Below the pieces are notes generated by a model. The model ran no database searches. It was not told where the DNA came from and saw nothing but the letters and a program-made list of their open reading frames with translations. From an uncultured Alistipes sp. (GTDB lineage Bacteria > Bacteroidota > Bacteroidia > Bacteroidales > Rikenellaceae): a stretch of DNA of 64,000 nucleotides. Below are positions 16,472 to 23,622 of this stretch, piece by piece. The stretch lies in the NCBI GenBank assembly GCA_947364365.1, contig CANASP010000003.1, forward strand, positions 81,258 through 145,257, read 5' to 3'. Position numbers and translations under genes: made by a program. Position 1 is the first letter of the stretch. Each line of letters starts with the position of its first letter.

Positions 16472-17704
16472 ATGAATCCACCCACCGAACGACACCGCAC
16501 GGCCGTAGCCGTGACCAACCGCACCGATCCCTACCTCACGCTGGGCGCCGGACGCATCGACGACGAGCGCATCTGGCGCTGGGGCGACGACAACCTCTTC
16601 CCCGCGGCGCTGACGCAGATGGCCCGCCGCTCGACCACCCACCGGCGCATCATCAACGACAAGGCCGACTACATCGCCGGCAAGGGCTTCGCCTGCGACG
16701 AGGGGCAGACGCGGCTCAGGGCCTTCATCGACCGGGCCAACGGCGACGGCGAGAGCCTGCGCCGCATCATCTCGCGCCTGGCCTTCGACAAGGCGCTCTT
16801 CGGCAACGCCTTCCTGGAGGTGGTGACCGACCCCGCCCACTCGTTTCTCTCGCTCTACCATCAGGACGCCTCGCGCTGCCGCGTGGCGCGCGACTCGCGA
16901 CACATCATCCTCCACCACGACTGGACGGCCTTCGACGCCTCGGAGGCGCAGACGCTGCCGCTCTACCCGCTCTTCGAACCGCAGACCGACGGCACGCTGC
17001 GCTCGATGGTCCACTACAAGGATTACGAACCCGCGTTCGAGCACTACGGCGTGCCGCCCTACATCGCCGGATTCGGCGTCTCGGCCATCGCCTACAAGAC
17101 CGACCGCTGGAACATCGCGCGGCTCGACAACTCGTTCCAGCTCTCGGGCGTCATGCTGCTCGACGCCGGAGTCGACAGCGACGAGGAGGCCGACCGCATC
17201 GTGCGGCTGGCCGAGAGCAAGTTCGCCGGCAACCCCGGGCAGGTGATGTTCATGCTGCGCGCGGGCGAGGGCGACGGGGCCGACAACTCGCGCTTCATCC
17301 CCATCGACTCGCGCCAGGAGGGCGACTGGAAGGCGCTCCACGAGCAGGCCGTGGCCGACATCGTGGTGGCCCACTCGTGGTTCCGCACGCTGAGCGGGCT
17401 CGACTACGCCGCCGGCTTCAGCGCCGAGCGCATCCTCCACGAGTACGAGGTGGCGCTCAACACGGTGATCCTGGCCGAGCAGGCCGAGCTGCTCGAACCC
17501 GTCCGCGCGCTGCTCGCGGCCATACTCGGCATCGACGCCTCGTCGCTGGCCGTAATCAACCGCCCGCCGACGCGTTCGAAACCCATCTACATGAAGGTGT
17601 GGGAGGCCCGCAAGGCCGACGGCCTCGACTACGACCCCGACGACGAGCGCCAGCAGCAGTTCCTTTCCGAAATCACCAAGTACAACATCCGAAGCATCGA
17701 ATGA
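16472..17704 (+). CDS. Phage portal protein
   Basis: A 410-residue protein. The start WRWGDDNLFPAALTQMARRSTTHRRIINDKADYIAGKGF is characteristic of Bacteroidota phage portals: a DNLFP motif, then the first helices. Later features are AFDKALFGNAFLEVV, DNSFQLSGVMLLD, and a helical C-terminus (AAGFSAERILHEYEVALNTVILAEQAELLEPVRALL). Portal dodecamers form the DNA gate of the head. It overlaps the connector gene (ATGA). Copy A of the GC-rich repeat lies directly upstream and separates it from the capsid-like gene, an unusual order because portal normally precedes protease and capsid. Confidence 0.82.
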   Translation: MNPPTERHRTAVAVTNRTDPYLTLGAGRIDDERIWRWGDDNLFPAALTQMARRSTTHRRIINDKADYIAGKGFACDEGQTRLRAFIDRANGDGESLRRIISRLAFDKALFGNAFLEVVTDPAHSFLSLYHQDASRCRVARDSRHIILHHDWTAFDASEAQTLPLYPLFEPQTDGTLRSMVHYKDYEPAFEHYGVPPYIAGFGVSAIAYKTDRWNIARLDNSFQLSGVMLLDAGVDSDEEADRIVRLAESKFAGNPGQVMFMLRAGEGDGADNSRFIPIDSRQEGDWKALHEQAVADIVVAHSWFRTLSGLDYAAGFSAERILHEYEVALNTVILAEQAELLEPVRALLAAILGIDASSLAVINRPPTRSKPIYMKVWEARKADGLDYDPDDERQQQFLSEITKYNIRSIE

Positions 17705-18174
17705 AAACCCTCATCTCACCCACACAGGTCCGCCGCCTCGCCTTCGGCGACGGCGAACAGCTCGCCCCCGACGCCATCACGCAGCCCGACATCGCGGCGG
17801 CCGAGGAGCGCCACCTGGTGCCCGTCGTCGGCCGCGCGCTCCACGAAAAACTGCTCGGCGGGAGCTACCCCGAGCTCGTCGACGACTACCTCGCCGCACC
17901 CGTAGCGCTCCTCGCACGCCTGGCGGCCCAGCCGCGCCTCGACCTGCGCACGGGACGCCGCGGCACCACCGTCGCCTACGACGACGCGGCACGGCCGGCC
18001 GACGAGGCGACGCGCCGAAGGCTGATGCAGGCGCTGCGCAGCGAGGCGCGGGCGCTGCTGCGCCGGGCCGCGCGCCATCTGGCCACAGAGAACCGCCGCT
18101 ATCCCGAATACGTCGACGCGTCGAACATCTTAAACCGCTGCACCACCGATGGAGGCCTCGTACAGATTCATTAG
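17701..18174 (+). CDS. Head-tail connector-like protein (DUF6712 type)
   Basis: A 157-residue soluble protein starting MKTLISPTQVRRLAF, with DIAAAEERHLVPVVGRALHEKLL and a C-terminal YPEYVDASN. This pattern resembles the small connector/adaptor proteins (DUF6712) found beside portals in Bacteroidota phages. It is coupled to the portal by an ATGA overlap and overlaps the holin gene by 26 bases. A head completion role is inferred from family and position. Confidence 0.65.
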   Translation: MKTLISPTQVRRLAFGDGEQLAPDAITQPDIAAAEERHLVPVVGRALHEKLLGGSYPELVDDYLAAPVALLARLAAQPRLDLRTGRRGTTVAYDDAARPADEATRRRLMQALRSEARALLRRAARHLATENRRYPEYVDASNILNRCTTDGGLVQIH

Positions 18175-18571
18175 CGGCACAGCGGCCTCGCTGGCCGCCC
18201 TCGCGGCACCCGCAGGGCCGCTCGTCGCATGCGCCGCGGGGTGCATCGCCGCCGACTTCGTAGCAGGCATCGCCGCCTCGCGCGCCGAGGCCCGCAAGAC
18301 CGGGCAGCGGTGGTATTTCGAGAGCTGCGAGGCGTGGCGCACCGTCCGCAAACTGGCGCTGGCATCGACGGCGATCGTCATGGCCGGCCTGTTGGACGGC
18401 TGTCTCGAAGGGGTCGTGCGGCTCGATCTGGCGCGCATCTTCGCGGGCTTCACCTGCGGCGTGGAGCTCTGGTCGTTTCTCGAAAACGCCGCGACGATCT
18501 CCGACGCCCCGCTCTTCCGCCTCATGCGCCGCTACGCCCGGCGCCGCATCGGAAAGGAGGCCGGGCGATGA
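18149..18571 (+). CDS. Phage holin family protein
   Basis: A 140-residue membrane protein with about three hydrophobic segments (SLAALAAPAGPLVACAAGCIAADFVAGIAA, LALASTAIVMAGLL, IFAGFTCGVELWSFLENA). ESCEAWRTVRKL between the segments and ENAATI at the end match the Bacteroidota phage holin / toxin-secretion holin family. It would form inner-membrane pores that release the lysozyme encoded next. It overlaps genes on both sides. The same segments could in principle be an unrelated small membrane protein, but the neighbours argue for holin. Confidence 0.75.
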   Translation: MEASYRFISGTAASLAALAAPAGPLVACAAGCIAADFVAGIAASRAEARKTGQRWYFESCEAWRTVRKLALASTAIVMAGLLDGCLEGVVRLDLARIFAGFTCGVELWSFLENAATISDAPLFRLMRRYARRRIGKEAGR

Positions 18572-18975
18572 GCCGGGGCCTGCGCAACCGCAACCCGGGC
18601 AACATCCGCCGCTCGGGGGTGCGCTACAAGGGCGAGGTGCGCCCCTCGACCGACCCGGCGTTCAAGCAGTTCGGGTCGATGGCGCTGGGCTACCGGGCCA
18701 TCTTCGTCCTCGTGGAGACCTACCGCATCCGCTACGGGATCGACACCGTGCGGGGGATCGTCTCGCGCTGGGCCCCGTCCTCGGAGAACGACACCGGGGC
18801 CTACATCCGCACGGTCTGCCGCCTGACGGGACTCGACGCCGACCGCAAGATCGACACGCGCGACCGGGCGACGATGACGGCGCTGGCGGCAGCCATCTCG
18901 CGCGTGGAGAACGGCACGGAGGCCGTCATGCGCGATGTCGAGGCGGGGTGGGAGCTGTTCTGCGATGAAAAATGA
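18568..18975 (+). CDS. Lysozyme-like protein (structural protein P5 / phage muramidase family)
   Basis: A 135-residue protein. RGLRNRNPGNIRRSGVRYKGEV at the N-terminus is the hallmark of the P5/virion lysozyme-like family of Bacteroidota prophages; MALGYRAIFVLVETY and GIVSRWAPSSENDTGAYIRTVC follow the known pattern. No signal peptide is present, so export would rely on the holin upstream. The last codons and the TGA stop fall in an AT-rich junction repeat. It is the last gene of the phage-like cluster. Confidence 0.8.
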   Translation: MSRGLRNRNPGNIRRSGVRYKGEVRPSTDPAFKQFGSMALGYRAIFVLVETYRIRYGIDTVRGIVSRWAPSSENDTGAYIRTVCRLTGLDADRKIDTRDRATMTALAAAISRVENGTEAVMRDVEAGWELFCDEK

Positions 18976-18992
18976 AAGATTAAGAATTAAAA
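18964..18992 (+). repeat. AT-rich junction repeat, copy 3
   Basis: GATGAAAAATGAAAGATTAAG-type sequence supplies the final codons and stop of the lysozyme-like gene. Confidence 0.5.
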
Positions 18993-19034
18993 ATAAGGCC
19001 ATCGGGTTCTGCATGCGGCGGTCGCCTTATCGGT

Positions 19035-19093
19035 CCTCCGCCGGGGGTGGCTGCGGGCCGCCACGCTTCGGGCTGATCCGAAGCGTGCCCGCC
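19035..19093 (+). repeat. REP-like GC-rich repeat, copy B
   Basis: The same core as copy A (GGCTGCGGGCCGCC, then CGCTTCGG and CCGAAGCG arms), in direct orientation, 2.7 kb downstream and just before comEC. Together the copies bracket the portal-to-lysozyme part of the phage-like cluster. Confidence 0.65.
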
Positions 19094-19185
19094 TTTCCCG
19101 ACAACCCGCGGCACGGCGGACGGCAATGCACCCCGATTTTCGGCCCCGACCGGCCCGAACAGCGCATATTCCCGCCCGAATTCAT

Positions 19186-19193
19186 TATCTTTG
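19186..19193 (+). promoter_or_regulatory. -7 promoter box (TATCTTTG) of comEC
   Basis: A perfect TAnnTTTG box ending four bases before the ATG at 19198; the expected start of transcription coincides with the start codon. Confidence 0.6.
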
Positions 19194-19197
19194 CCGC

Positions 19198-20673
19198 ATG
19201 ACCCTCCGCCCGCTCTACGACCGTCTGGAGCGCATGCCCTTCGTGCGCATCGCCGCCCCCTTCGCGGCGGGTATCGCGCTGGCCGACGCATGGAACTGGC
19301 CCCTGTGGTTCGTCGCAGGGGCCTTTCTCCTTTCGGGTGTGCTGGCGCTGCTCTTCCGCTCGCAGGCCGCCGCGGCGATGCTGCTCGCCGCAACGGGCGT
19401 GGGTGCCGTGCAGCTCCGCACGGCGCCGCCTGCCGTGCCACGCGGCATCGATACCCTCTTCGAGCTGGAGGTCGACGAATTTCCCGCCGACCGGGGCCGT
19501 TACACCGTCGCCGGGGCCACCGTCGCCGCCTGGCTCGACCCCGAGACGGAGCGCTGGCACCCCGCCGCGGACCGCATCCGGCTCTACGGCGACAGCCTCG
19601 TCTCTCTCGCGGGCGGCGAACGGATCCGTGCGCTGGGACGCATCCGCCCCTTCGGCGGCGGGGCGCACTACCGCACGCAGATGACCCGCCGGGGCGCGGT
19701 CGGCACCCTATGGCTCACCCCGCACGGGCTGCTCGACCGCCGGCCGGCCGCCACGCGGTCGCTCCATCGCGCGGCCGTCGAGCGCATCGGCCGGCTGGGC
19801 GTCGGGGGCGACGCGGGGGCCGTAGTCCGCGCCATGACCACGGGCGAGCGGAGCGGGATCACCCCCGAGCTGCGTGCCGCCTATTCGCGCAGCGGCCTGA
19901 GCCACCTGCTGGCACTCTCGGGGCTCCACACGGGGATTCTCTTCGCCGTGGTCAACGCCGCGCTGTGGTGGCTGCCGCTGCTCCGCCACGGCCACCGGCT
20001 GCGCAACGCGGCGGCGATCGCGGCCGTGTGGACGTTCGTCGCCGCGGCGGGATTCCCGGCCAGCGCCGTGCGGGCCGCCGCGATGTGCACGCTACTCCAG
20101 GCGTCGCTCGCCTCCTCGTCGCACTACGACGGGATGAACGCCCTGGGGGCCGCCGCGTTCGGCATGCTGCTCTGGAACCCCGCATGGCTCTACGACACGG
20201 GCTTCAGGCTCTCCGTCGCGGCCGTGGCGGGGATTCTCGCCTGGGGCGTGCCGCTGGCCCGCAGGGTGCGCACCGGCCGACGGTGGGTCGACCTGGCGAC
20301 GGGGGCGCTCCTCGTGAGCTTCGCTGCGACGGCGGCCACGGCGCCGCTCGTGGCCGGCACCTTCGGCGCGATTCCGCTCGCGGGCATCGTCCTCACCCCC
20401 GCAGCGATCCTGCTGTCGGGCATCGTCGTGGGTTGCGGCGCGCTGTGGCTGCTGCTCCCCCTCGCACCGCTCGCGCCGCCCCTGCGTCTGGCGGCGGGCC
20501 TCGCCGCCGAGGGGATCGACCGCCTCGCCGAAGCCGCGGCCGGGCTGCCCGCCGCACGCATCGAGATCGGTCTTACGGGGGCGCAAACGGCGGCATGCTA
20601 CCTCGCGTTCGCCGTCGCGACGGCGGCGGCATGGTGCGTCGAACAGAAAAAAGTCGTACATTTGCCCTCGTGA
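19198..20673 (+). CDS. comEC: ComEC/Rec2-type DNA uptake membrane protein lacking the hydrolase domain
   Basis: A 491-residue polytopic membrane protein. The N-terminus (RIAAPFAAGIALADAW) and a soluble OB-like segment (RYTVAGATVAAWLDPETERW...LGRIRPF) are typical. The competence core follows: AYSRSGLSHLLALSGLHTGILFAVV (S..HLLA.SG.H). Full ComEC proteins end with a metallo-beta-lactamase domain and reach about 650-750 residues; here the protein stops after the last membrane helices. Shorter ComEC proteins of this kind are known in Bacteroidota. A second in-frame ATG (19234) could be used if transcription starts at 19198. The stop overlaps the GTG start of the next gene. Confidence 0.85.
   Translation: MTLRPLYDRLERMPFVRIAAPFAAGIALADAWNWPLWFVAGAFLLSGVLALLFRSQAAAAMLLAATGVGAVQLRTAPPAVPRGIDTLFELEVDEFPADRGRYTVAGATVAAWLDPETERWHPAADRIRLYGDSLVSLAGGERIRALGRIRPFGGGAHYRTQMTRRGAVGTLWLTPHGLLDRRPAATRSLHRAAVERIGRLGVGGDAGAVVRAMTTGERSGITPELRAAYSRSGLSHLLALSGLHTGILFAVVNAALWWLPLLRHGHRLRNAAAIAAVWTFVAAAGFPASAVRAAAMCTLLQASLASSSHYDGMNALGAAAFGMLLWNPAWLYDTGFRLSVAAVAGILAWGVPLARRVRTGRRWVDLATGALLVSFAATAATAPLVAGTFGAIPLAGIVLTPAAILLSGIVVGCGALWLLLPLAPLAPPLRLAAGLAAEGIDRLAEAAAGLPAARIEIGLTGAQTAACYLAFAVATAAAWCVEQKKVVHLPS
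20657..20664 (+). promoter_or_regulatory. -7 promoter box (TACATTTG) inside the end of comEC
   Basis: A perfect TAnnTTTG match ending five bases before the GTG start at 20670; it would make the methyltransferase mRNA nearly leaderless. Confidence 0.5.
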
Positions 20674-21824
20674 CCACACCCGAAGAATACGCCCTGCTGC
20701 TCACCGACGACCTCCGCCGCGCCGTGGAGCAAAACCGCGGCCGCGACCCGCTGGAGGTCGCCCTCGACCGCCGCGTGCCCCATGCCGCCGCCGTCGCGAC
20801 GCAGCTCAAGTACCTCGCCCGCGCCGCGCGCAAGCTCCCGACCTTCGCCGCGGCGGGGTGCATCCTCCCGCCGCGGGCCTTCGAGCAGGCGTCGAGCGAG
20901 CGCTGCGCCCTGCACAAGCCGCTGGAAGGGGATACGGCACTCGACCTCACGTGCGGGCTGGGCGTCGACAGCTGGGCCCTCGCCCGGCGCTTCGGCCGCG
21001 TGGTGGCGCTCGAACGCGACGCCGCGCTGGCCGCCGTCGTCCGCGAGAACCTGCGACGGCTCGGCGTGGGCAACGTCGAGGTCGTCGCCGCCCCGGCCGA
21101 GGAGTATCTCGCCCGGTGCGACGAGCGGTTCGACTGGGTCTATGCCGACCCCGACCGCCGCTCGGCCGAGGGGCGCAAGCTCGTAAGGCTGGAGGATTGC
21201 TCGCCCGACATTCGGGCGCTGCTGCCCCGCATCCGCGCCGTGGCGCCGCGCTTCTGTCTGAAGAACTCGCCGCTGTTCGACGTCGACGAGGCGCTGCGGC
21301 TCTTTCCCCGCAGCCGCGTGGAGGCGGTCTCGCTCGACGGCGAGTGCAAGGAGGTGCTCGTCTGCGACGACGGCACGGGGCCCCTGCTCACGGCGACGGC
21401 CCTCGGCCGGGGATCGTTCTCGGCACCGCCCGCAACGCCCGCGCCGCAGCCCGAGGGGCCGTTCGACCCCGCGCGCTGCCGCTACCTGGTCATCCCCGAC
21501 GTCGCGTTGCAGAAGGCGCGCCTCACGGCGCACCACCTCGTCCCGCTGGGCGTCGACATCCGCAGCGACAACGGCTTCGGTTTCGCTGCCGAGGAACCCC
21601 GCGGCATCCTGGGCCGCACGCTGCGGATCGAGCGCATCGAACCCTACGACCCCAAGCGGCTCAAACGCGCGCTCAGGGGCCGCGGCGCCGAGATCCTCAA
21701 GCGCGACTTTCCGTTAGCTCCCGCCGAGATCGCCGCCCGCCTGGGGCTGCACGCCGGCGACGAGCTCCGCCTCGCCTTCACGCGCATCGACGGCCGCTTC
21801 TGGACAGTCTTCCTCGAAAAATAG
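20670..21824 (+). CDS. Class I SAM-dependent methyltransferase with C-terminal THUMP-like domain
   Basis: A 384-residue cytoplasmic protein. Residues 90-215 hold a Rossmann methyltransferase core: DLTCGLGVDSWALARRF (SAM-binding motif I), VVALERDA (motif II) and YADPDRRSAEGRK (motif IV, the DPxRR form of this family). LKNSPLFD follows. The C-terminus (YLVIPDVALQKARL...) matches the THUMP-like domain attached to this Bacteroidota family. The target, probably RNA, is unknown. A GTG start at 20670 is preferred because family members begin with a TPEEYALLL-like segment and a promoter box ends five bases before it; an in-frame ATG lies at 20631 within comEC. Confidence 0.8.
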   Translation: MTTPEEYALLLTDDLRRAVEQNRGRDPLEVALDRRVPHAAAVATQLKYLARAARKLPTFAAAGCILPPRAFEQASSERCALHKPLEGDTALDLTCGLGVDSWALARRFGRVVALERDAALAAVVRENLRRLGVGNVEVVAAPAEEYLARCDERFDWVYADPDRRSAEGRKLVRLEDCSPDIRALLPRIRAVAPRFCLKNSPLFDVDEALRLFPRSRVEAVSLDGECKEVLVCDDGTGPLLTATALGRGSFSAPPATPAPQPEGPFDPARCRYLVIPDVALQKARLTAHHLVPLGVDIRSDNGFGFAAEEPRGILGRTLRIERIEPYDPKRLKRALRGRGAEILKRDFPLAPAEIAARLGLHAGDELRLAFTRIDGRFWTVFLEK

Positions 21825-21871
21825 GCGCCGGGGCCCCGACTTCCGGCCCGCAGCCGCAACCGACGAAAAAA

Positions 21872-21897
21872 AGGGCCCGGGATATTTCCCGGGCCCT
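21872..21897 (-). terminator. Rho-independent terminator of the susC-susD operon
   Basis: Arms AGGGCCCGGGA and TCCCGGGCCCT surround a four-base loop, followed on the minus strand by a T7 run. It lies between convergent methyltransferase and susD genes; the plus side has only a weak T-run. Confidence 0.88.
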
Positions 21898-21940
21898 CCG
21901 TTTTCCAGGCTCCGCTCGCGCGGGGCACCGTTCAGCGAAT

Positions 21941-23608
21941 CTACTTTCCGCTCATGGGGTTCTGCTCCGACTGGTCGATCCGGTCGTTGTGCGAGAACTC
22001 GTCGGCGGGGATCTGGAGGAAGTAGCTGTAGTCGTTGGCGGCGAGCGTCGCGCGGTCGTTGCCCTCGGGCGTGCCCCAGTAGCCGATACCCACCGTGAAG
22101 TGACCGGCGAAGTCGTTGGCGGCGCTGCTCACCTCGCGCGTCACGTTCTTCTGCAGGCGGCAGTTGTCGTACATGCCCGTCACACCCTCGCCCAGCAGCT
22201 CCTTGCGGCGCTCGACGTAGATCGCCTCGAGCAGCGCCTGCTTGTCGGTCGTCGTGGTCAGGACAGCGACGTTGCGGGCGCGTTGCAGGGTCTGGAGCAG
22301 CTCCAGCGCCTTGGCGGGCTGGTCGAGCTGCGCCTGCGCCTCGGCCATGATGAGCAGCATCTCGGCGCTGCGGATCAGGCAGATGTCGGGACGCGTGTTG
22401 CCGTTGACGCCGTAGTGCTTGAACTTGTTGTAGGCCCACTTGTGCGAGACCTCGTTGTCGGCGTTGGTGCAGCGGTGCCACAGCATCACAGCCTGCACCT
22501 CTTCGTCGGTCACCTGCTTCGAGGGATCGGCGGCGACCTCCTCGGGCGTCGTGGAGAGACGCTTGGCGCGGAAATCCTGGTCGTCGAACAGATCCACCCA
22601 CTGCTGCGTCACGAAGTAGGTCTTGTAGGTGTAGATGTGGTTGGTGCTGTTGTTCTCGCCGTCCGACGGATCGGCGTTGAACCACATGTTGTGGGGCGTG
22701 CTGTTGCCGGCGTTCGAATCGTCGGTGTTCTGGTAACCCCACACCAGCTCGTCGTAGCCGCCCGAGACGAAGTCGTCGAAACCGCCGCACCACTGCTCCT
22801 CGGTGAGCAGCGTCTTGTGGTTGTTGTAGACCGCCTCGGCGTTGGCCAGCGTCGCGGCCCAGTCGTCGCCCTTGACCTGGCAGACGCGCGCCAGCCAGGC
22901 GCTGGCCACCTCCGCGGTGATGCGCCACTCGTTGCCCGGTGCGTAGCTCTTCAGGTCGCTCTTGGCGTCCTCCAGGTCGCGTACGATCTGGGCGTAGACG
23001 TCGGCCACGGTCGAGAAGGGCATCTGGTCGGGATCGTCGGCATGAAGGCGCAGCAGCACGCCGCGCTTCTGCTTGGCCACGGCATAGGTCTGCTGGTAGT
23101 TGAGGATCAGCTGGAAGTAGGCGATGGCGCGGATGGCCTTGGCCTGACCGCGGATGACGGTCTTGTCGGCCTCCGTGCCGCTGGCCGCGTCGAGCGCGTC
23201 GAGCACGATGTTGCACCGGTTGACATGGTCGTAGTACTGCGTCCAGATCACCTTGGTGTAGAGGCCCGAGGCCTGCGTGCGCGAGTCGGCGAAGGTGTAG
23301 GAGACGTGCTCGCTGGTGCCCATGCCGCCGAGCGACGTCATGTCGACGCCCGCCAGGTCGTAGTAGGACATCATGCCCGTGAGGCCCGCCAGACCGCGGT
23401 CGGCCGAGGAGACGTTGCCGCCCATGAAGAGCCCCTTGTAGGTACCCAGCAGGATCTTGTCGAGGTTGTTGGTGTTCGACAGGGCGACCGTATCGTCCAG
23501 GTCGGTCGAAGAGTTGGTCTCCAGGAAATCGCTGCAACCCGAGGCGCAGAGCGCGGCGGCGGCGACGAAGGCGACGGAGAGTTTCTTCAGTATCTTTTTC
23601 ATAGCCAT
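21941..23608 (-). CDS. SusD/RagB family glycan-binding lipoprotein
   Basis: A 555-residue outer-membrane lipoprotein (lipobox CASGC, followed by SDFLET). The N-terminal SusD domain with TPR-like helices is visible (LLGTYKGLFMGGN..., IRGQAKAIRAIAYFQLI, TVADVYAQIVRDLEDAKSDL). The C-terminal part has RPDICLIRSAEMLLIMAEAQAQL and ERRKELLGEG, the standard RagB/SusD ending. It forms a lid on the SusC transporter and captures oligosaccharides. It starts 14 bases after susC and ends before a strong terminator. The ligand cannot be read from sequence; the linked enzymes suggest host glycans. Confidence 0.95.
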   Translation of the reverse strand: MAMKKILKKLSVAFVAAAALCASGCSDFLETNSSTDLDDTVALSNTNNLDKILLGTYKGLFMGGNVSSADRGLAGLTGMMSYYDLAGVDMTSLGGMGTSEHVSYTFADSRTQASGLYTKVIWTQYYDHVNRCNIVLDALDAASGTEADKTVIRGQAKAIRAIAYFQLILNYQQTYAVAKQKRGVLLRLHADDPDQMPFSTVADVYAQIVRDLEDAKSDLKSYAPGNEWRITAEVASAWLARVCQVKGDDWAATLANAEAVYNNHKTLLTEEQWCGGFDDFVSGGYDELVWGYQNTDDSNAGNSTPHNMWFNADPSDGENNSTNHIYTYKTYFVTQQWVDLFDDQDFRAKRLSTTPEEVAADPSKQVTDEEVQAVMLWHRCTNADNEVSHKWAYNKFKHYGVNGNTRPDICLIRSAEMLLIMAEAQAQLDQPAKALELLQTLQRARNVAVLTTTTDKQALLEAIYVERRKELLGEGVTGMYDNCRLQKNVTREVSSAANDFAGHFTVGIGYWGTPEGNDRATLAANDYSYFLQIPADEFSHNDRIDQSEQNPMSGK

Positions 23609-23622
23609 ATTCTGTTTTTGGA

